The notes under the pieces were generated by a model. That model ran no database searches, had not been told where the DNA came from, and was given only the letters and a program-made list of their open reading frames with translations. A stretch of 64,000 nucleotides of DNA. Source: Hortaea werneckii. Lineage: Eukaryota; Ascomycota; Dothideomycetes; Mycosphaerellales; Teratosphaeriaceae. Within the stretch, counting starts at the first letter, position 1, and the number at the start of each line of letters is the position of its first letter. Below, piece after piece: positions 31,969 to 43,936 of this stretch. The stretch covers positions 1-64,000 of the forward strand of contig JBAOKB010000150.1 in the NCBI GenBank assembly GCA_037044905.1, written 5' to 3'. Both the position numbers and the translations under genes were made by a program.

Positions 31969-34829
31969 CTAAGGGTTTATAGTGTTAACTAACTAACTAA
32001 TACTTTTAGTTAGTTAGTTATTTATAATCCTTTTTATTTAGTTAGTTAACACTATATCTATTAGTGCTCTTATTAGTTAACACTATTTGTTAGTAACTTC
32101 TTTATTAACTAACTAACTAAATCCTAGGTGTTTTTGTAACCCTATATAACCCTTATATAAGTCTAACTACTTAGAGGTCGACGGCTCTATATAGGAAGCG
32201 CGGAAGCGCGGGCGGATATAGAGATACCGCCTTACTAAACTTAATTAGTCTATAGTACTAGATATTATAAAGCTCTATATACTAAGCTTTATCGAAGGCT
32301 CTTAACTTACTTTTAGTCGACCTTCTTTATTAACTATAGTACTAACAATACTATTTCTTTATTAATATACCGTCGTAGGCACGCTCTATAGGCCTTAAAA
32401 GGTTAGCTAAGAAAATAAACGCGATCGCTAGCCCCTTAAAACGTGTTAAAAAAGCTACCTAGTAGCTAAACCTCTATAAGCTCCTATCCTTAAGCGTAGT
32501 ATTAACCTTTAGTATAGTACTACTTTATAGTAATAGCGACGAGCCTATAGAGATACCTAAAGAGGAGGATATAGAGCTATCTACTAATATAAAGAAAACG
32601 CGAAAGATTAATACTATACGCGCTAATAAGCGCGCTAAGTTCGACGTCGACTTTTAGTACTTTAGTTAGTTCGGTACCTTTTAGCTTCGACCTCGTACTA
32701 AATACTTAGTTAGTAAGAGCTATATCGTATAGGTCTTTAAATATAATATAGAGCTTAAAGAGCTACTTAGCCCTAATTAATAGGGTAGTAGATACTAGAT
32801 CTACTACTATTACTATAATAGTAATACTACCTTTTAGCTAAAGGATATAAATAGTACGAGTAGTATAATAAACTACCTTAAAAGGTAGTATTCTATAGGA
32901 CTATATAGAGCTATTAAGAAGATCTTAGGCCCTACTCTTAGCAATTTCTAGACTAGTAAGCCTTTAAAACCTCGGATCTAGTATATAGAGCGCTAGTAAA
33001 AGGCGCTAATCGATTATATAGTTTAAAACGAGCTCTCCTTTACGTAGGTTACTAGCCCTTTATTTACTAACCTCCTTATCTATAGCGGGCCTTAAATCTA
33101 CGCTCTATTACCGACGAGGAACACTTTTAGAGTATAGATTACTACTACCTTTAAGGAGCGCTAAGCTAATATAAAGGCTAGCTTATTTATTATAAAAAGC
33201 TAGATATACCTTTTATTTAATAGCTAGTAATTATTATAAGGCTTCTATCTACTCGGCGTAGTTAGCTACTAGTTTAATAGTAGTATAAAGTTTTAGTACG
33301 CTCTACTAGTACTATAGCCGCTAAAGAGTAGATATAGTACTACTAACCTTATACTAGCGCTCGAGTAGACTATCGAATATTACGAGATTAGTAATTGCCT
33401 TAGCGCCTTTTAAATAGATAACACTTTAAATAACAATATCTATCTTACTAAGCTTACTATAAAATATTAGATCGATATCTATAAATAGCGCCTATACTAC
33501 TTTAGTTATATAGTTAACCTTATAGTAATAGCTCTACTTTTTAGTAAGGGCCTTATATAGTTTTAGAGAGAGCTTATAGAGGCTAGCGACCTTAAAGAAT
33601 ATAGGCTCTAGTAGTAGTAAGGTACTATTAGTAAGCTTTATAATATTATTACCTATATTATATACTCGAGTAAGTATATAGCGGTTTTTAATAGTATCTA
33701 ATAAGAGTAAGCTAATAAGGTACTTTTGTAGTACCTTTAGCTAAAATATAATATAGGTATCTAGTAGAATAGTACCTTTACTATAATATAGTACGCTCTA
33801 TAGTTTTAAAGGCCTATTAAGCTCTACTACGCTTGTTACTAAGTAGCTTTAAGTAGTAATTATAATATTGTAGCTAATACTCTTAATATTTAAGATTAGG
33901 AGGAGCTTCGACACTTTAGCTTTATTTTAAAGCCTTTTTTTAGTACTATAAAGCGCCTTAAGGGCTACGCGGCTACTAGTACTTATAGCGCTATATAGGA
34001 GATGCTATTAGCTTATAATTATCTATTTAATAAGCTTAGTTAAGTATAGCAAGAGGTAATTAACAAGCTATTTAAGTTTACTAATTATTATATACGCTAT
34101 ATTAATATAGCCTTTTAGAAGCTTTTATACTATTACACCCTTACTAACTATAGCTAAATCTATAGAGTTACTACTACTCTATACTCTAGCAAACGCTTTT
34201 AGTAGTTTAAAAATTAATAGGCCGAAGAAAAACATAGTAGTTAAGAGGTTTATAACACTAAGGAAGTAATAGAGCTCTACTAGTACCGATTTATTAATTA
34301 ACTACCTAAAAATAAGGTTCTATCTAGCTAATAGTTACTACTACTAACTCCTATATTAAAATACTAAGTATTCGACAATAATAGTAAAGAGAAGGATAAA
34401 GACTAGCTTAAGTCGTTCGGTATGTACTATATAAGCGTAGATAAAGACCCTTATTAATAGCTAGAGTACTAGTAAAAGCTTAATACCTTTATAGTAGTAG
34501 ATCTATCTATAGAACCTTAGTATATAGCTATACCTCTAAGGTAGTAGATTAATATTAGTAATAAGCTCTATCTAACTCTCGCTCGGCTAGCTTTCGACGT
34601 CTTTAATATACCGAGTATAAGCTCTAAGTGTAAAAGAGCTTTTAGTTAAATAAAGAAGATAGTTACTAATAAGTATAGTAGCCTTAAGCCTAATATAATT
34701 AAAGTAGAGTAGTACCTTAAGAGCTAGCTTCGTAATAGTATTACTAATAGTAATAAGACTTAGTAGACTATAAATAAAATTAAAGATAAAGAGGTAGTAT
34801 AGCGCTTAAAAGTAGTAGTAGTAGATAAG

Positions 34830-35097
34830 GTTAATAGCGAGTAGATATAGTAACACTATATCTACTAAAACTAGTAATACTATATCTACTAAAGCTAGTA
34901 ATACTATATCTACTATATCTACTAAAACTAGCAACACTATATCTACTTAGTTAATAGGTAGTTAGTTAGTTAATAGAGAGCCTCTATCTATTAATTAGTT
35001 AGTTAGTTAAGAGCGTACTATATCTATTAGGTAGTTAGTTAGTTAAGAGCTCTATAGCTAGTTAACATACCCTCGAGTTAAGCTTATAACTAACTAA
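34830..35097. repeat. Subterminal repeats inside the right end of the hAT element
   Basis: At least four copies of a roughly 27-bp unit containing AACACTATATCTACT or a close variant lie at 34850-34945. They are followed by repeated TTAGTTAGTTAA and TCTATTAG phrases. Similar TTAGTTAGTTA and AACACTATATCTA phrases occur in the left end at 31985-32130. Confidence 0.75.
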
Positions 35098-35116
35098 CTA
35101 ACTGTTAACAGGACTA
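35098..35116 (-). repeat. Right terminal inverted repeat of the hAT element
   Basis: Its reverse complement reads TAGTCCTGTTAACAGTTAG, matching the left end at 18 of 19 positions. Confidence 0.9.
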
Positions 35117-36506
35117 GTGCTACTAGAGGGAAAGGCAAGTCATCATCGCTTTCTCTGTCTTCCAAGGTTGATTTGATCAGAGATGCTAACCGTGCATATA
35201 GGAGGTCGATCTCCAGGAGGAATGGACCGTCCTGTTCAACCGATCAGAGCTTGCAGCAGACGGTTGGCCAGTGGTCGGTTCCTCCTACTGCTCGAGCGTT
35301 TCCACGGAGTTGCATGCTAAAATGGCCGAGTTCGCACACAGAGTCATCTTCGCGCTGCTGTACGGATACGACATTTCAACTGAGGCGCTCACTGCTCGCT
35401 GGGAAGATCCCGATGAATATAATCCTCGTTGCGTTTCTCCCCTTCGCAGTACTGGGGTGATCATGCAAATTTTGTCGTACGCAGAGTACTACGGCTGCTT
35501 CGATCGTATCCTGCCTCTATTCCGCGACATCGTGCTCAAAGAGGGTGAATCCCTGTGGATTGACGTTGCTGAAAGGCCGCACTTCTGGGTCCAATTTGCC
35601 ATGAAGTTGCAGAGTTCCAAGCTCTACTGCGACGCTCTCCGGCACTTGGTCGTGCAGAACCGCCAGGACGAGCGGACTCCAGATTGGGCCACATGCAACT
35701 ATAAGCAGTGGTCATTCAAGCCAGACAGAGCACCCTGGATCATCCTCAACATGACGCAAGAGGAATACACGTCGAAGTTCCAATCCGCTCTCAACAAGCT
35801 CGACGCAGTCATCGGCCGTCTAGAACGAAAATTGCACCAACTCCAACTGCAGCCGTACCACTACCGCTTCAGCTGCGAAAGAGCCACAGCGCGCACAACA
35901 TCCCTCAACTTCCTCACCCGACAGGCAAAGCGACACCCCCATCGCTCGGACAACGCCCACCTCTGGGAACGAAGCGAGTTCCTCGCCCGCTCGCTGTGGG
36001 GCCAATGGCTCGTACAGCAGCTCCATGGGGAATACGTCTACACGGGAGGAGGGTCGGGAAAGGATCGGAGCAAACGAGCGGGTCCATTCAATGTCATATG
36101 TCGGAAGATTGTCGAGGCAAGTAACTCTGAGGATCCGAGTCGGTTGGTCGGGTATAAGCCTGCAGAGCGGATTTCTTCAATATTTCAGCTGGGAAGGGGT
36201 TGGCAGAAGCGGGAGGCGGAGCGCAGGGTGAAGCTAATCCTGGACGACATAGTACAGCAGGCGGCGAGGATCGTAGAGAAGGCGTTCGAGGTGAAGGAGC
36301 GAATTTCCTGGGACGGCCGTATGGAGCATCGGTGGACTACTCGTCGGTGTGAGTACGATGAGCGTGATGGGTACATTACGTACCTGCAGCTCGACGAGGC
36401 AGATGTGCCATGGAAAGGCAAGGGGAGCGGAGTGCAGAGGTTGCCGGAGGTGGACATGGCCGAGGCATCAGATGAGTGGCTTGAAGCGGTGGGAATTCGC
36501 AAGTGA

Positions 36507-37986
36507 TGTTGACATTTGGCTTGAGACGCCGGTCGGAAAACCATCTTTGCAAAGGGCGTCGAGTGCACCTTTCAACAACAAGGCGCAGATAGAGATTAGC
36601 AGAGTGTCGTATGCGTATCAGCTACTCGGTGGCATGGTAACATTCTCAAATAACAAGACCTAATTCGGTTAATTGCACTAACCACAATTGCGTCTCAGAT
36701 CAATCGGTCCACAAGGCGTTTGTCGCATTCCAGAAGGGGTACGAGTGTGGAAGACAGAGAGGTGTAGTGAAGTACCTTTTCATTTCCGCCACATTTCTGG
36801 GTTTAGCCGCAATTTGCCGATCTCACCAATTATCGAAGGCGCAGTCCATCCGAAATCTTCCTCCAATTTTAGAATACGAAGGTCCCTATGGATGTCTATC
36901 TCTTGCATCTGATTCGTCATTCACTTTTGAATGCACACTTCGGTAATGATAGGCTATCTAAAAATCTTGTCTACAGTAATCCTACCCCCAAAGGTTGGAT
37001 GCACATTCTTCGTTGACTCACACACAGACGCCTCAATCAAGTCGCCAACCGCCATCGCTAGCACAGACACTGAAGGTTGTTGGGTTCTCGTATGTTGCAA
37101 CGATGACTTTTTGGAGAATGTTGACTACCGGTGCCTAGCTAAGGATATTAACGACGGTGCACGATCCCGATACGCATGCTGCATGCGCTGTACCAAGAGC
37201 ATCACTTTAGAAACTTCTACGATGAGCCGGAAGACCCGGCGTGCGGTTTTACATCCCTGGTCACAATCTCGGCAGAGGAAGCATTATTTGATCTGGGTCC
37301 GGTGAATCTCACGCCCTGTGCGCTCGTCTTCGCTGCAGGATCCTATGCAGCCGGCAATGGAGAAGGGGGCGACGAAGAGGGACACCACTGTCCTCACCCT
37401 GGCGGCTTGTACTCGTCTCCGTCTCGCAGAGCTGGCGGTTCCGGGCACGTACAGCCAAAGGCTGGCCTTCAGCTCGGCGATGCACCGTATAGTTCCCGTA
37501 TTAGCTGAGGACAACATGCCAAGATTTCGACACATAAGTATTGAAAGAGGCCAAAGAGTACAATGTACAAGAGCATTCACGAAAGTCTCCTCTCTGCAAA
37601 ATGCAGCAGTGGGGCACAAGATCCACAACTGGCGCCGACACGGCATTGGAGCAATGTGCTCGCCATCATCAATCTCCTTATAAAATGGCGGAGGGGTGGA
37701 CGAAGGGAGAAACGGGGGCGTGGAAATAGGACAAGCGTTCTTTGTTTGTAGATGTACCAAGTTTTCCGATTGTTAAAGGACAAAGAGATTCGTAGGCGCG
37801 ACGCCTTGTGGGGTAAACAATCGAATCAAGCTTAGGAACATTACTTCTCCAATCATAACGCCGCGCTGTGATAGCTAGAGGCTACCTGTCCGGTATCATT
37901 AACACAAGATTCTCATCCTCCCTCCATTGCTGTTCCAGATGTTCTCCTACGCCGCGAGTAACCCCTGCCATACCGGCGGCAACGCA
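36507..37986. other. Intergenic region between convergent BTB paralogs
   Basis: Contains both 3' ends. A plus-strand frame near 37176-37330 reads HALYQEHHFRNFYDEPEDPA and looks protein-like, but I could not connect it to start, stop or splice sites or to a known family. The rest shows no feature. Confidence 0.4.
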
Positions 37987-39643
37987 TTAATTCAGCAGAC
38001 CCACCGCTTCTAACCATTCCTCTGAGGCCGCAGTCCTGTCCACCTCCGGCATCGTGACCGGCTCATCCCACTCGCCTTCCCACGGCAGATCCGTGCTCTT
38101 GACACCCAGGTACGAGAAGTTCTTCCCCACCTCGTCGTACCGACCCCGACGATAAACCACCCACTCGGCCATCCTGTCCAGATCAGTTGGCTCTCCCTCC
38201 TCTGATGTCTCTCCTCCCCACTTCATCTCTCCCTCTTCCATCGTCTCGCTGTTTGACTCTGGCTCGAAGAAAGCCTCCTCGATCGTCCTAGCCGCCTCCC
38301 GGACCAGGTCATCCAGAATCCGCTTCACCCGTCTCTCAGCCTGGAACTGGAAACCCAGACTGAAGATCGAGCTCAGCCGCGATGCGCACTTGTATCCGAG
38401 CAACTCACTCGGATTCTCCGATGCAGCAGCCTCCAGGATCTTTCGGCAGGTGACGTTGAAAGGGTCCGTGACATGCGCTCGGACTTTGCCCCTCGCATTT
38501 AGGTACACCTTCTCACCGGCGAGCTGCTGGGTGACCCACTGGCCCCACAAGGAACGAGCGAGGAACTCGTAGCGCTCCCATGCTTTCGCGTTGGCGGAGC
38601 GGTCGGGACGCATAGAGCTCTTCACGCGGATGAAGTTGAGGAAATGCGTGCGTGCTGGGTACCTACGTCGGGCGTAGATGTAGGTGAGTTCATGCAGCTG
38701 GAGCCCGAGAAGGTCGTGCTCGAGCTTATGGAGCTTGAAGTCCAGAGCGTCGAGGTCGGGTTGGAATCGCTCGGCGTACTCGGCGGGAGTCATACCAAGA
38801 ACCTCCGGGGCAGTTCGTGTGTCGAGGTCTTGTGACCAATAGTATCCGGGAGTGCAGTGCATGATGCTCTCTGTGGGCTTGGGCCGGTTTTGGGCGACGA
38901 GATGGCGGAGAGCGTCGGAGTAGAGGTCGACATTCTGCATCTTGGTGGCGAGCATGATGTAGAACTTCGGGCGGAGAGCGACGTCGCGCCAGAAGGACTG
39001 GCCCCAGCGTTCTAGCTGCTGGAAAAGAAGGGGTGCGATGCGCTCCAGGCCACCGTAATATTCGGCGTACGAGAGAATGATCGCCGCCATGTCTGCGGTT
39101 TGGTGATTGAACACCCCCTCCCCGTTTTCATCGACGATCCAATTTGCATATGTGGACCACCTTGGGGTATCGTATCCATAGAGCAGCGCAATGAGGGCAT
39201 GATGCGCGTGTTCAGCGACTCTGGCATTGCCGTGAACCATATTCCCGTAGGAGTTAGTCTCTGGCCAGCCCTCTAATGCAAGGTCAGACCGAGGGAATAT
39301 CATGCTCTCTGGCGCATTCAGATCGATAGCCAAGCCCTAGAAGCATTGATTAGCGTCCCACGGTCAGGAGTAGTGGAAAAAGAAGACAAACCTTCCCCTC
39401 AAGCAAGATCGTCTGGTCAACGCTCTTCAAGGCAAGACTGTGGACATTGACCTCCATCCCCGTCAGAGGGTGTGTGATCGTTTCGGGGACGCTCCACTCC
39501 GGCTTCAGCGTAGGTGCCAAAGTAGGTAAGCCAACCTTGATAATATCGCTATGGACAAGTAGATAACGATCGCGGTTGTCGGAGAGCTTGATAATGACAT
39601 TGCCATCGTCGAACCGAAGGCGGGGGAGCTGGTCGTCCTTCAT
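37987..39643 (-). CDS. BTB-domain protein, intact paralog
   Basis: Two exons (39643-39392 and 39336-37987) separated by a 55-bp GT-AG intron give 533 residues. The first exon carries the BTB/POZ-like core (LRFDDGNVIIKL...YLLVHSDIIKVGLPTLAPTL). Splicing occurs after LLEGK, at the same codon as in the interrupted copy. The second exon holds a long helical region with ALLYGYD, YAEYYGGLERI, YSDALRHLVAQNRP, FLARSLWGQWV, PFNVTCRKILEAAASENPSELLGYK, and a C-terminus PEVDRTAASEEWLEAVG. BTB domains mediate protein dimers and often link to cullin-3 ubiquitin ligases, but this long fungal type has no known function. It is convergent with, and clearly related to, the broken copy at 31675-36506. Confidence 0.82.
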
Positions 39644-40936
39644 GGCAAGAATGGATGATGAGGCTGTGTTGAAAACGATCCGACGCGAAGCTGGTAACAG
39701 GATAAGTTGTATGAGTTGGAAAAGCCGTGCGAGTTAAAGAATGTGTACGAACTGGGGAAGTTGCAGACAATGGAGAAGTTGTAGGGACTGGAGAACTGCG
39801 TCGAAAGGCAGTGCATATATACCAGACCAAAGCGTTAGTGAATGGATTCGAATAGTCCATTTTGGTCTCCAAGAAGCGTCGGCGGGTCTCGAGTAGGAAA
39901 TCACGCGGACCTTTTCTTGTGGATGTCGAGGCAGCCGTCGGATCTGTGAATAATCCGGGAGAGCAAAGGCTTATACAATGAATGGAAAGGCATTGCCGTG
40001 CATGGATGACCGAGTAGGAAAGAAGCTATAGAAATGATCGTGTAGAAGTCTCCCTCCGTCCACAGTGAGATTTGATAAAGTTTTAGCCACTCCAGTGGAT
40101 GTTTGTTTGCCTGCTTGCTAGCACAATCGACAAGCGAGACTTGCATATGCCATGTAGCTTCGGAAAAAGGGTTTACGAAATAGGATCCTGGGCCAAAGGG
40201 AATCGGTGCATCCTTCTCGTGCAAGAAGGCCACAATATATGACCAGGTCCGTTATTGTGGCATTTTCAAGCCTGAAGGCTTTGATAAGCGTATATGCTCT
40301 GGATTCTCACAGTGGGAACAGCAAAGGCAATAAAACAAGTAGGCTACAAAGACAAGCGGGACCCATGCAAGCCAAGCGTCGATGCTTGAAACAGGCATAG
40401 TCCAATGTCGAAGTCCCAGTGCATGCGCACCGGTCTGCATCTCTTTCCAGGCCTTCAAGTAAGAAGAGTCCATGGTAGTCCTGGAACGATTTGTTCTGCA
40501 TGTACCATTTTCTAGAGAGGCTCCACAGAGAGGATTTCCGAGCATCGCAAGGCAGCACAATGTGGATCAAACACTTGGCCAGTAAGACATAGACTGTGCA
40601 AAGGTACATTCTGGAGAATCCAGGTCAATGACTGTAGGCATTTTTTCCATCAATGGTATATCGCTCCGAGACCTGATGGATATCTGATGGACAGTCGATC
40701 AAGGATGAGTTGATGTAAAAAGAGTGAAGTATGAGAAAAGTGAAGTGAAGTTCACCTCCACCCCCGCCACACCCTCGGGCCCAGCCGCCGGCCGTGACCC
40801 CACTTACCTTCCCGAAACGCGCGCGCATCGGTATACCAAGCTTCACGCGTTTGACTCTTCCACCCCAACAGCACGAGACCATGTCCACACCACCCAACAC
40901 CACCCTCCATCACACACTGCCGTACATCCCACCAAA
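39644..40936. other. Divergent intergenic region
   Basis: Should hold promoters for the intact BTB gene and the downstream disordered-protein gene. Short open frames only; no repeats or RNA genes recognised. Confidence 0.5.
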
Positions 40937-42424
40937 ATGGTAGCGACCCGCCATTCCCTCCCGACCACCACCTCCTTCACCACAACCACGACCTCATCGG
41001 AACCATCCACCGCCGAACCCGCAGGATCCGGACCATACAGCAAGAAGCAGCTCGCGCTGCTCAAACAGCTCAACATCGACGCCAAGGATGCGATCTTAGA
41101 CGGGAGTCGCAGCGGGAGCGGCGGGGGAGGAGAAGACGGGGAGGAGAAGCAGGTGTATCATTACCGCGGGTCGGTGTATGAGGTTGTTGGGAACGAGCCG
41201 GTGGAGTGGTTGCAGCAGCAGCCGGAGCGATGGAGGAGGAAGACGGGCGGGGAGGTGAAAGGGAGGGATGAGGATGTTCAAAGACATCGTGGGAGCGGGA
41301 TGGGCGGTCGGACTCGGGATGGGAAGAGGAAGAGGGGGTTCAAGAGCGAGACGGCGATGAAGGATGAAGAGGTGGAGGGAAGGAGAGTGTGGAAGAGTCC
41401 GCGGAAGAGCGCTGTCAATTCCGTCAAGAGGAGGCGGATGAGCGGGGACGGGTATGGAGGACACGAGGAGGTGGAGGACGCGGATACCATTTCCGTGTCG
41501 ATGTCTAGGCGGAGAAAACATCAGCCACATAGGGAGAGTCCAGGCGAGAACAGTTTCATTCCGGCGAACAATCCCGCGCCCTTCTCCATCGCCCAAATCA
41601 AGGAAAATCGTGCCCAAATGGCTGTCAATGAAGTGCTGCAACTAGCAGCCATCAACAGCCGGATCCACACACTCGCCCAACAACACAAAAAGATGCGACA
41701 ACACCTCGAACTCCACCAACAAGAGCGGGAGTCTCAATCATCCCATGCCTCCGAACCCTCGAAAAGCCTCGAGATCCCCGACAGCGAAGGCAGTTTCACC
41801 GACCCCATCCCACCTCGCACAAGCACAACCACGACAACATCTTCCGCTGAAGACACCAATACCTCCCACCACGAAGACACGACCACAACCACGACCACAA
41901 CCACCCGCTCACTCTCCACCACCTCCTCATCAACCACGTCCTCCTACGCAACCGCCACCTCCCCCAGCCAACCCGCACCATTCTCCCAACCCACAAACTC
42001 CCGAACCAAAACCAAACCGGACACCGACCTACCACCACCACCACCAGAACAACAACAACAGCAACCACCAACATCCACACCACCGACCGCAGACCCTCTC
42101 CCATCAACGGGAAACATCTCAACCCAGGGAAACAGGCATCAGCCCCAGAAGAAGAAATCCTGGTCCTTCCTCACCGACCTCCAGCGGAGCTTAGAGGGAG
42201 AAGAAGGAGGAGGAGGAGGAAGGGGGGAGTACGATCGGGCGGAGGTGGGGGTTTTTGCTTTGTTGAAGGAGAAAGCTTCCAAGGGGGCCCTGAGGAGGGG
42301 GAAGGAATTCGGGAGGGATGGAAGATGGTTCGGGAGAAAAGAGGGGATGGGGAGGGAAGAGGAAAGGAGGAAGGAGAGGGTGGGGCGGGAAGTTGAGGTT
42401 TTGAGGGGTTGGGAGGAGGTTTAG
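40937..42424 (+). CDS. Basic, disordered protein of unknown function, probably nuclear
   Basis: One exon, 495 residues from the ATG at 40937. An N-terminal Ser/Thr-rich segment precedes a short conserved-looking block (YSKKQLALLKQLNIDAKDAILDG) and YHYRGSVYEVVGNEPVEWL. Several basic clusters (GKRKRGF, SPRKSAVNSVKRRRM, MSRRRKH) look like nuclear localisation signals. A helix near 220-260 (IAQIKENRAQMAVNEVLQLA) may be coiled coil. Then come long Thr, Ser, Pro and Gln runs, and a charged C-terminus with WSFLTDLQRSLEGEE and repeated Arg/Glu. Low-complexity composition on both ends makes homology hard to judge. I do not recognise the family. Confidence 0.6.
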   Translation: MVATRHSLPTTTSFTTTTTSSEPSTAEPAGSGPYSKKQLALLKQLNIDAKDAILDGSRSGSGGGGEDGEEKQVYHYRGSVYEVVGNEPVEWLQQQPERWRRKTGGEVKGRDEDVQRHRGSGMGGRTRDGKRKRGFKSETAMKDEEVEGRRVWKSPRKSAVNSVKRRRMSGDGYGGHEEVEDADTISVSMSRRRKHQPHRESPGENSFIPANNPAPFSIAQIKENRAQMAVNEVLQLAAINSRIHTLAQQHKKMRQHLELHQQERESQSSHASEPSKSLEIPDSEGSFTDPIPPRTSTTTTTSSAEDTNTSHHEDTTTTTTTTTRSLSTTSSSTTSSYATATSPSQPAPFSQPTNSRTKTKPDTDLPPPPPEQQQQQPPTSTPPTADPLPSTGNISTQGNRHQPQKKKSWSFLTDLQRSLEGEEGGGGGRGEYDRAEVGVFALLKEKASKGALRRGKEFGRDGRWFGRKEGMGREEERRKERVGREVEVLRGWEEV

Positions 42425-43936
42425 ATTCTCTGCATAGTTATTTCAATTTGTTTTTCTCTTTTTTTATTTAGGGCGGGGAGGAGAGGCGACGAAACGGGTA
42501 TGAGATTTGTGAGTGGGGTAGAGAAGAGAGGGAGGAGAGGATGGGATAGAGATCACTTCTAGGGCTTTGGTTTCCTCTTTTCTTTGGAGTTGGGGGAAAG
42601 GGAGGGGGTGAGAATTCAGGTCTAATGAATGATAGGAGGGAGAGAGAGAGATTTGAACAGACGACGGTGTTGATGGAGACTTCCTGGTAGACATAGTAGG
42701 TCATGCATGAGGTTGGGAGCGTTCATGGGATATGGGTCCACAGTACAGCACGAGAATAACGAAGGACACTCGAACATACCGGTACAGAAATAGGTTGGTT
42801 GGGGGGTTAATAAGCAGGGACATACCAAGGTTCTGAGTTGGCAGCTCAAAATCATTAGCTTTTCTTTACGACACCTTCTTCTTTGAAGCCGAGGATATCT
42901 CTCAGAAGAACCCTGAATGCTTCCCAATCTTCGAATTCGGAAATGGCGGCTCGAATGACAAGATTGGGGAATCAGCTCCCTCGTCTGATCTGGCTATACG
43001 CTGTAGACCATCCCAGATGGAGAGCGTGATACGGACCAAGGGATTGAGAGCCTAAATCCATGTCCACAGATCCATGCGAACAATGTTTGCTTTTCCATAT
43101 GTGTACAGATCTATTCCCAAAGTCAAAGACATAACAGATAGGTGGAATGTAAAAAGTAGAAAGATCGGAGCTCGGTACAAACGATAGTCTTGGCGGAGCG
43201 ATGAGATCGGCAAGTCGGGGGGGCTTGAAGTCGATAAGATAATGCGGGGAAAGGCGTTCGAACGGCAACTCTATAAAAAGATTCGGGAGGAATCGTCATC
43301 GCTTTCGGCCATTGGCTTGGGAGAATGGTTGAGATACGACGGAGGATTGTGTCTCGTATTGCAATGGCTAGTTATAAGAGTGGTCTACCGTGAAGTGAAC
43401 TGGCCAGCCATCTCAGCTTTTGAAGAAGTGCGGATAATGGCCTGTCTTATTATGTAGAACGTCGACTGATATCCGCTTCTTAGCTTGGAAACAAGAAAAA
43501 GAGAGCAAGAATTCATGCAGATATATGCCTATATTTCGACGCACTATCTATTCAAACCAAGTCATCCTCGATCCACCCAGCCGCGGACAAGGTAGCACCA
43601 TAGGCTAATGGTCGTATTCATAACCCAAGCACTTTCCAGCCGGGATTCCTGCATCCCAGCTTATCTTCCCCCCCGTCACACTCGTCGATCCACCGCTTCC
43701 CCACTCGTTTCTCCGCAGCCCGAACATCAGTGCTTGCTGTCGCTCTGCATTCGATTTCGCCAACCACCTTTTCGCCTCTCCACCGCTTTACTTCTTGGAT
43801 CTACATTAACATCATCTTCCTCTCGGCAGAAGAATCAACCTGATCTCCTTTGCTGGCCGTCTCGCATTGACCATTGTGTCAATCCGCGCCGAGAAGCGCT
43901 GTCGCTCGCTGAAGTAACACCCAAGCGGGGCCAAGA
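42425..43936. other. Intergenic region
   Basis: No supported gene. Purine-rich DNA follows the upstream stop codon. The right end may contain an unrecognised first exon of the membrane protein gene, since that protein lacks a visible signal peptide. Confidence 0.45.

Larger units (their letters stand above)
31950..35116 (+). mobile_element. hAT-superfamily DNA transposon, RIP-inactivated
   Basis: The element is 3,167 bp. It has 19-bp terminal inverted repeats starting TAGTCCTGTTAA and is flanked by an 8-bp target duplication, GTACTACT at 31942-31949 and GTGCTACT at 35117-35124. Stops occur throughout and CA/TG dinucleotides are scarce, so no frame survives. Ignoring stops, plus-strand translation still shows a BED zinc finger tail near 32820-32915 (STSSIINYLKR), a central IYRVTTTLYSSKRF block near 34150-34205, and the C-terminal dimerisation signature LAFDVFNIPSISSKCKRAFS at 34587-34646. 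Together with the 8-bp duplication and TAG ends this identifies hAT. Subterminal regions are packed with TTAGTTAGTTA-like repeats, probable old transposase-binding sites. Confidence 0.92.
31675..36506 (+). pseudogene. BTB-domain protein gene interrupted by a hAT transposon
   Basis: Removing the insert and one copy of the target duplication leaves a gene of two exons: 31675-31949 joined to 35125-35134, a 67-bp intron, then 35202-36506. This would encode about 529 residues. The N-terminal exon has FDDGDVVVKL...HLLVHSEIIKLAMPTLAPMF, a BTB/POZ-like core. The second exon has ALLYGYD, YAEYYG, SLWIDVAERP, DALRHLVVQNR, FLARSLWGQW, PFNVICRKIVEAS and ends PEVDMAEASDEWLEAVG. All these blocks recur in the paralog at 37987-39643. 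The intron begins GCAAGT, a rare but accepted GC donor. No stop or frameshift is seen in either half, so the insertion appears to be the only lesion. Confidence 0.85.
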
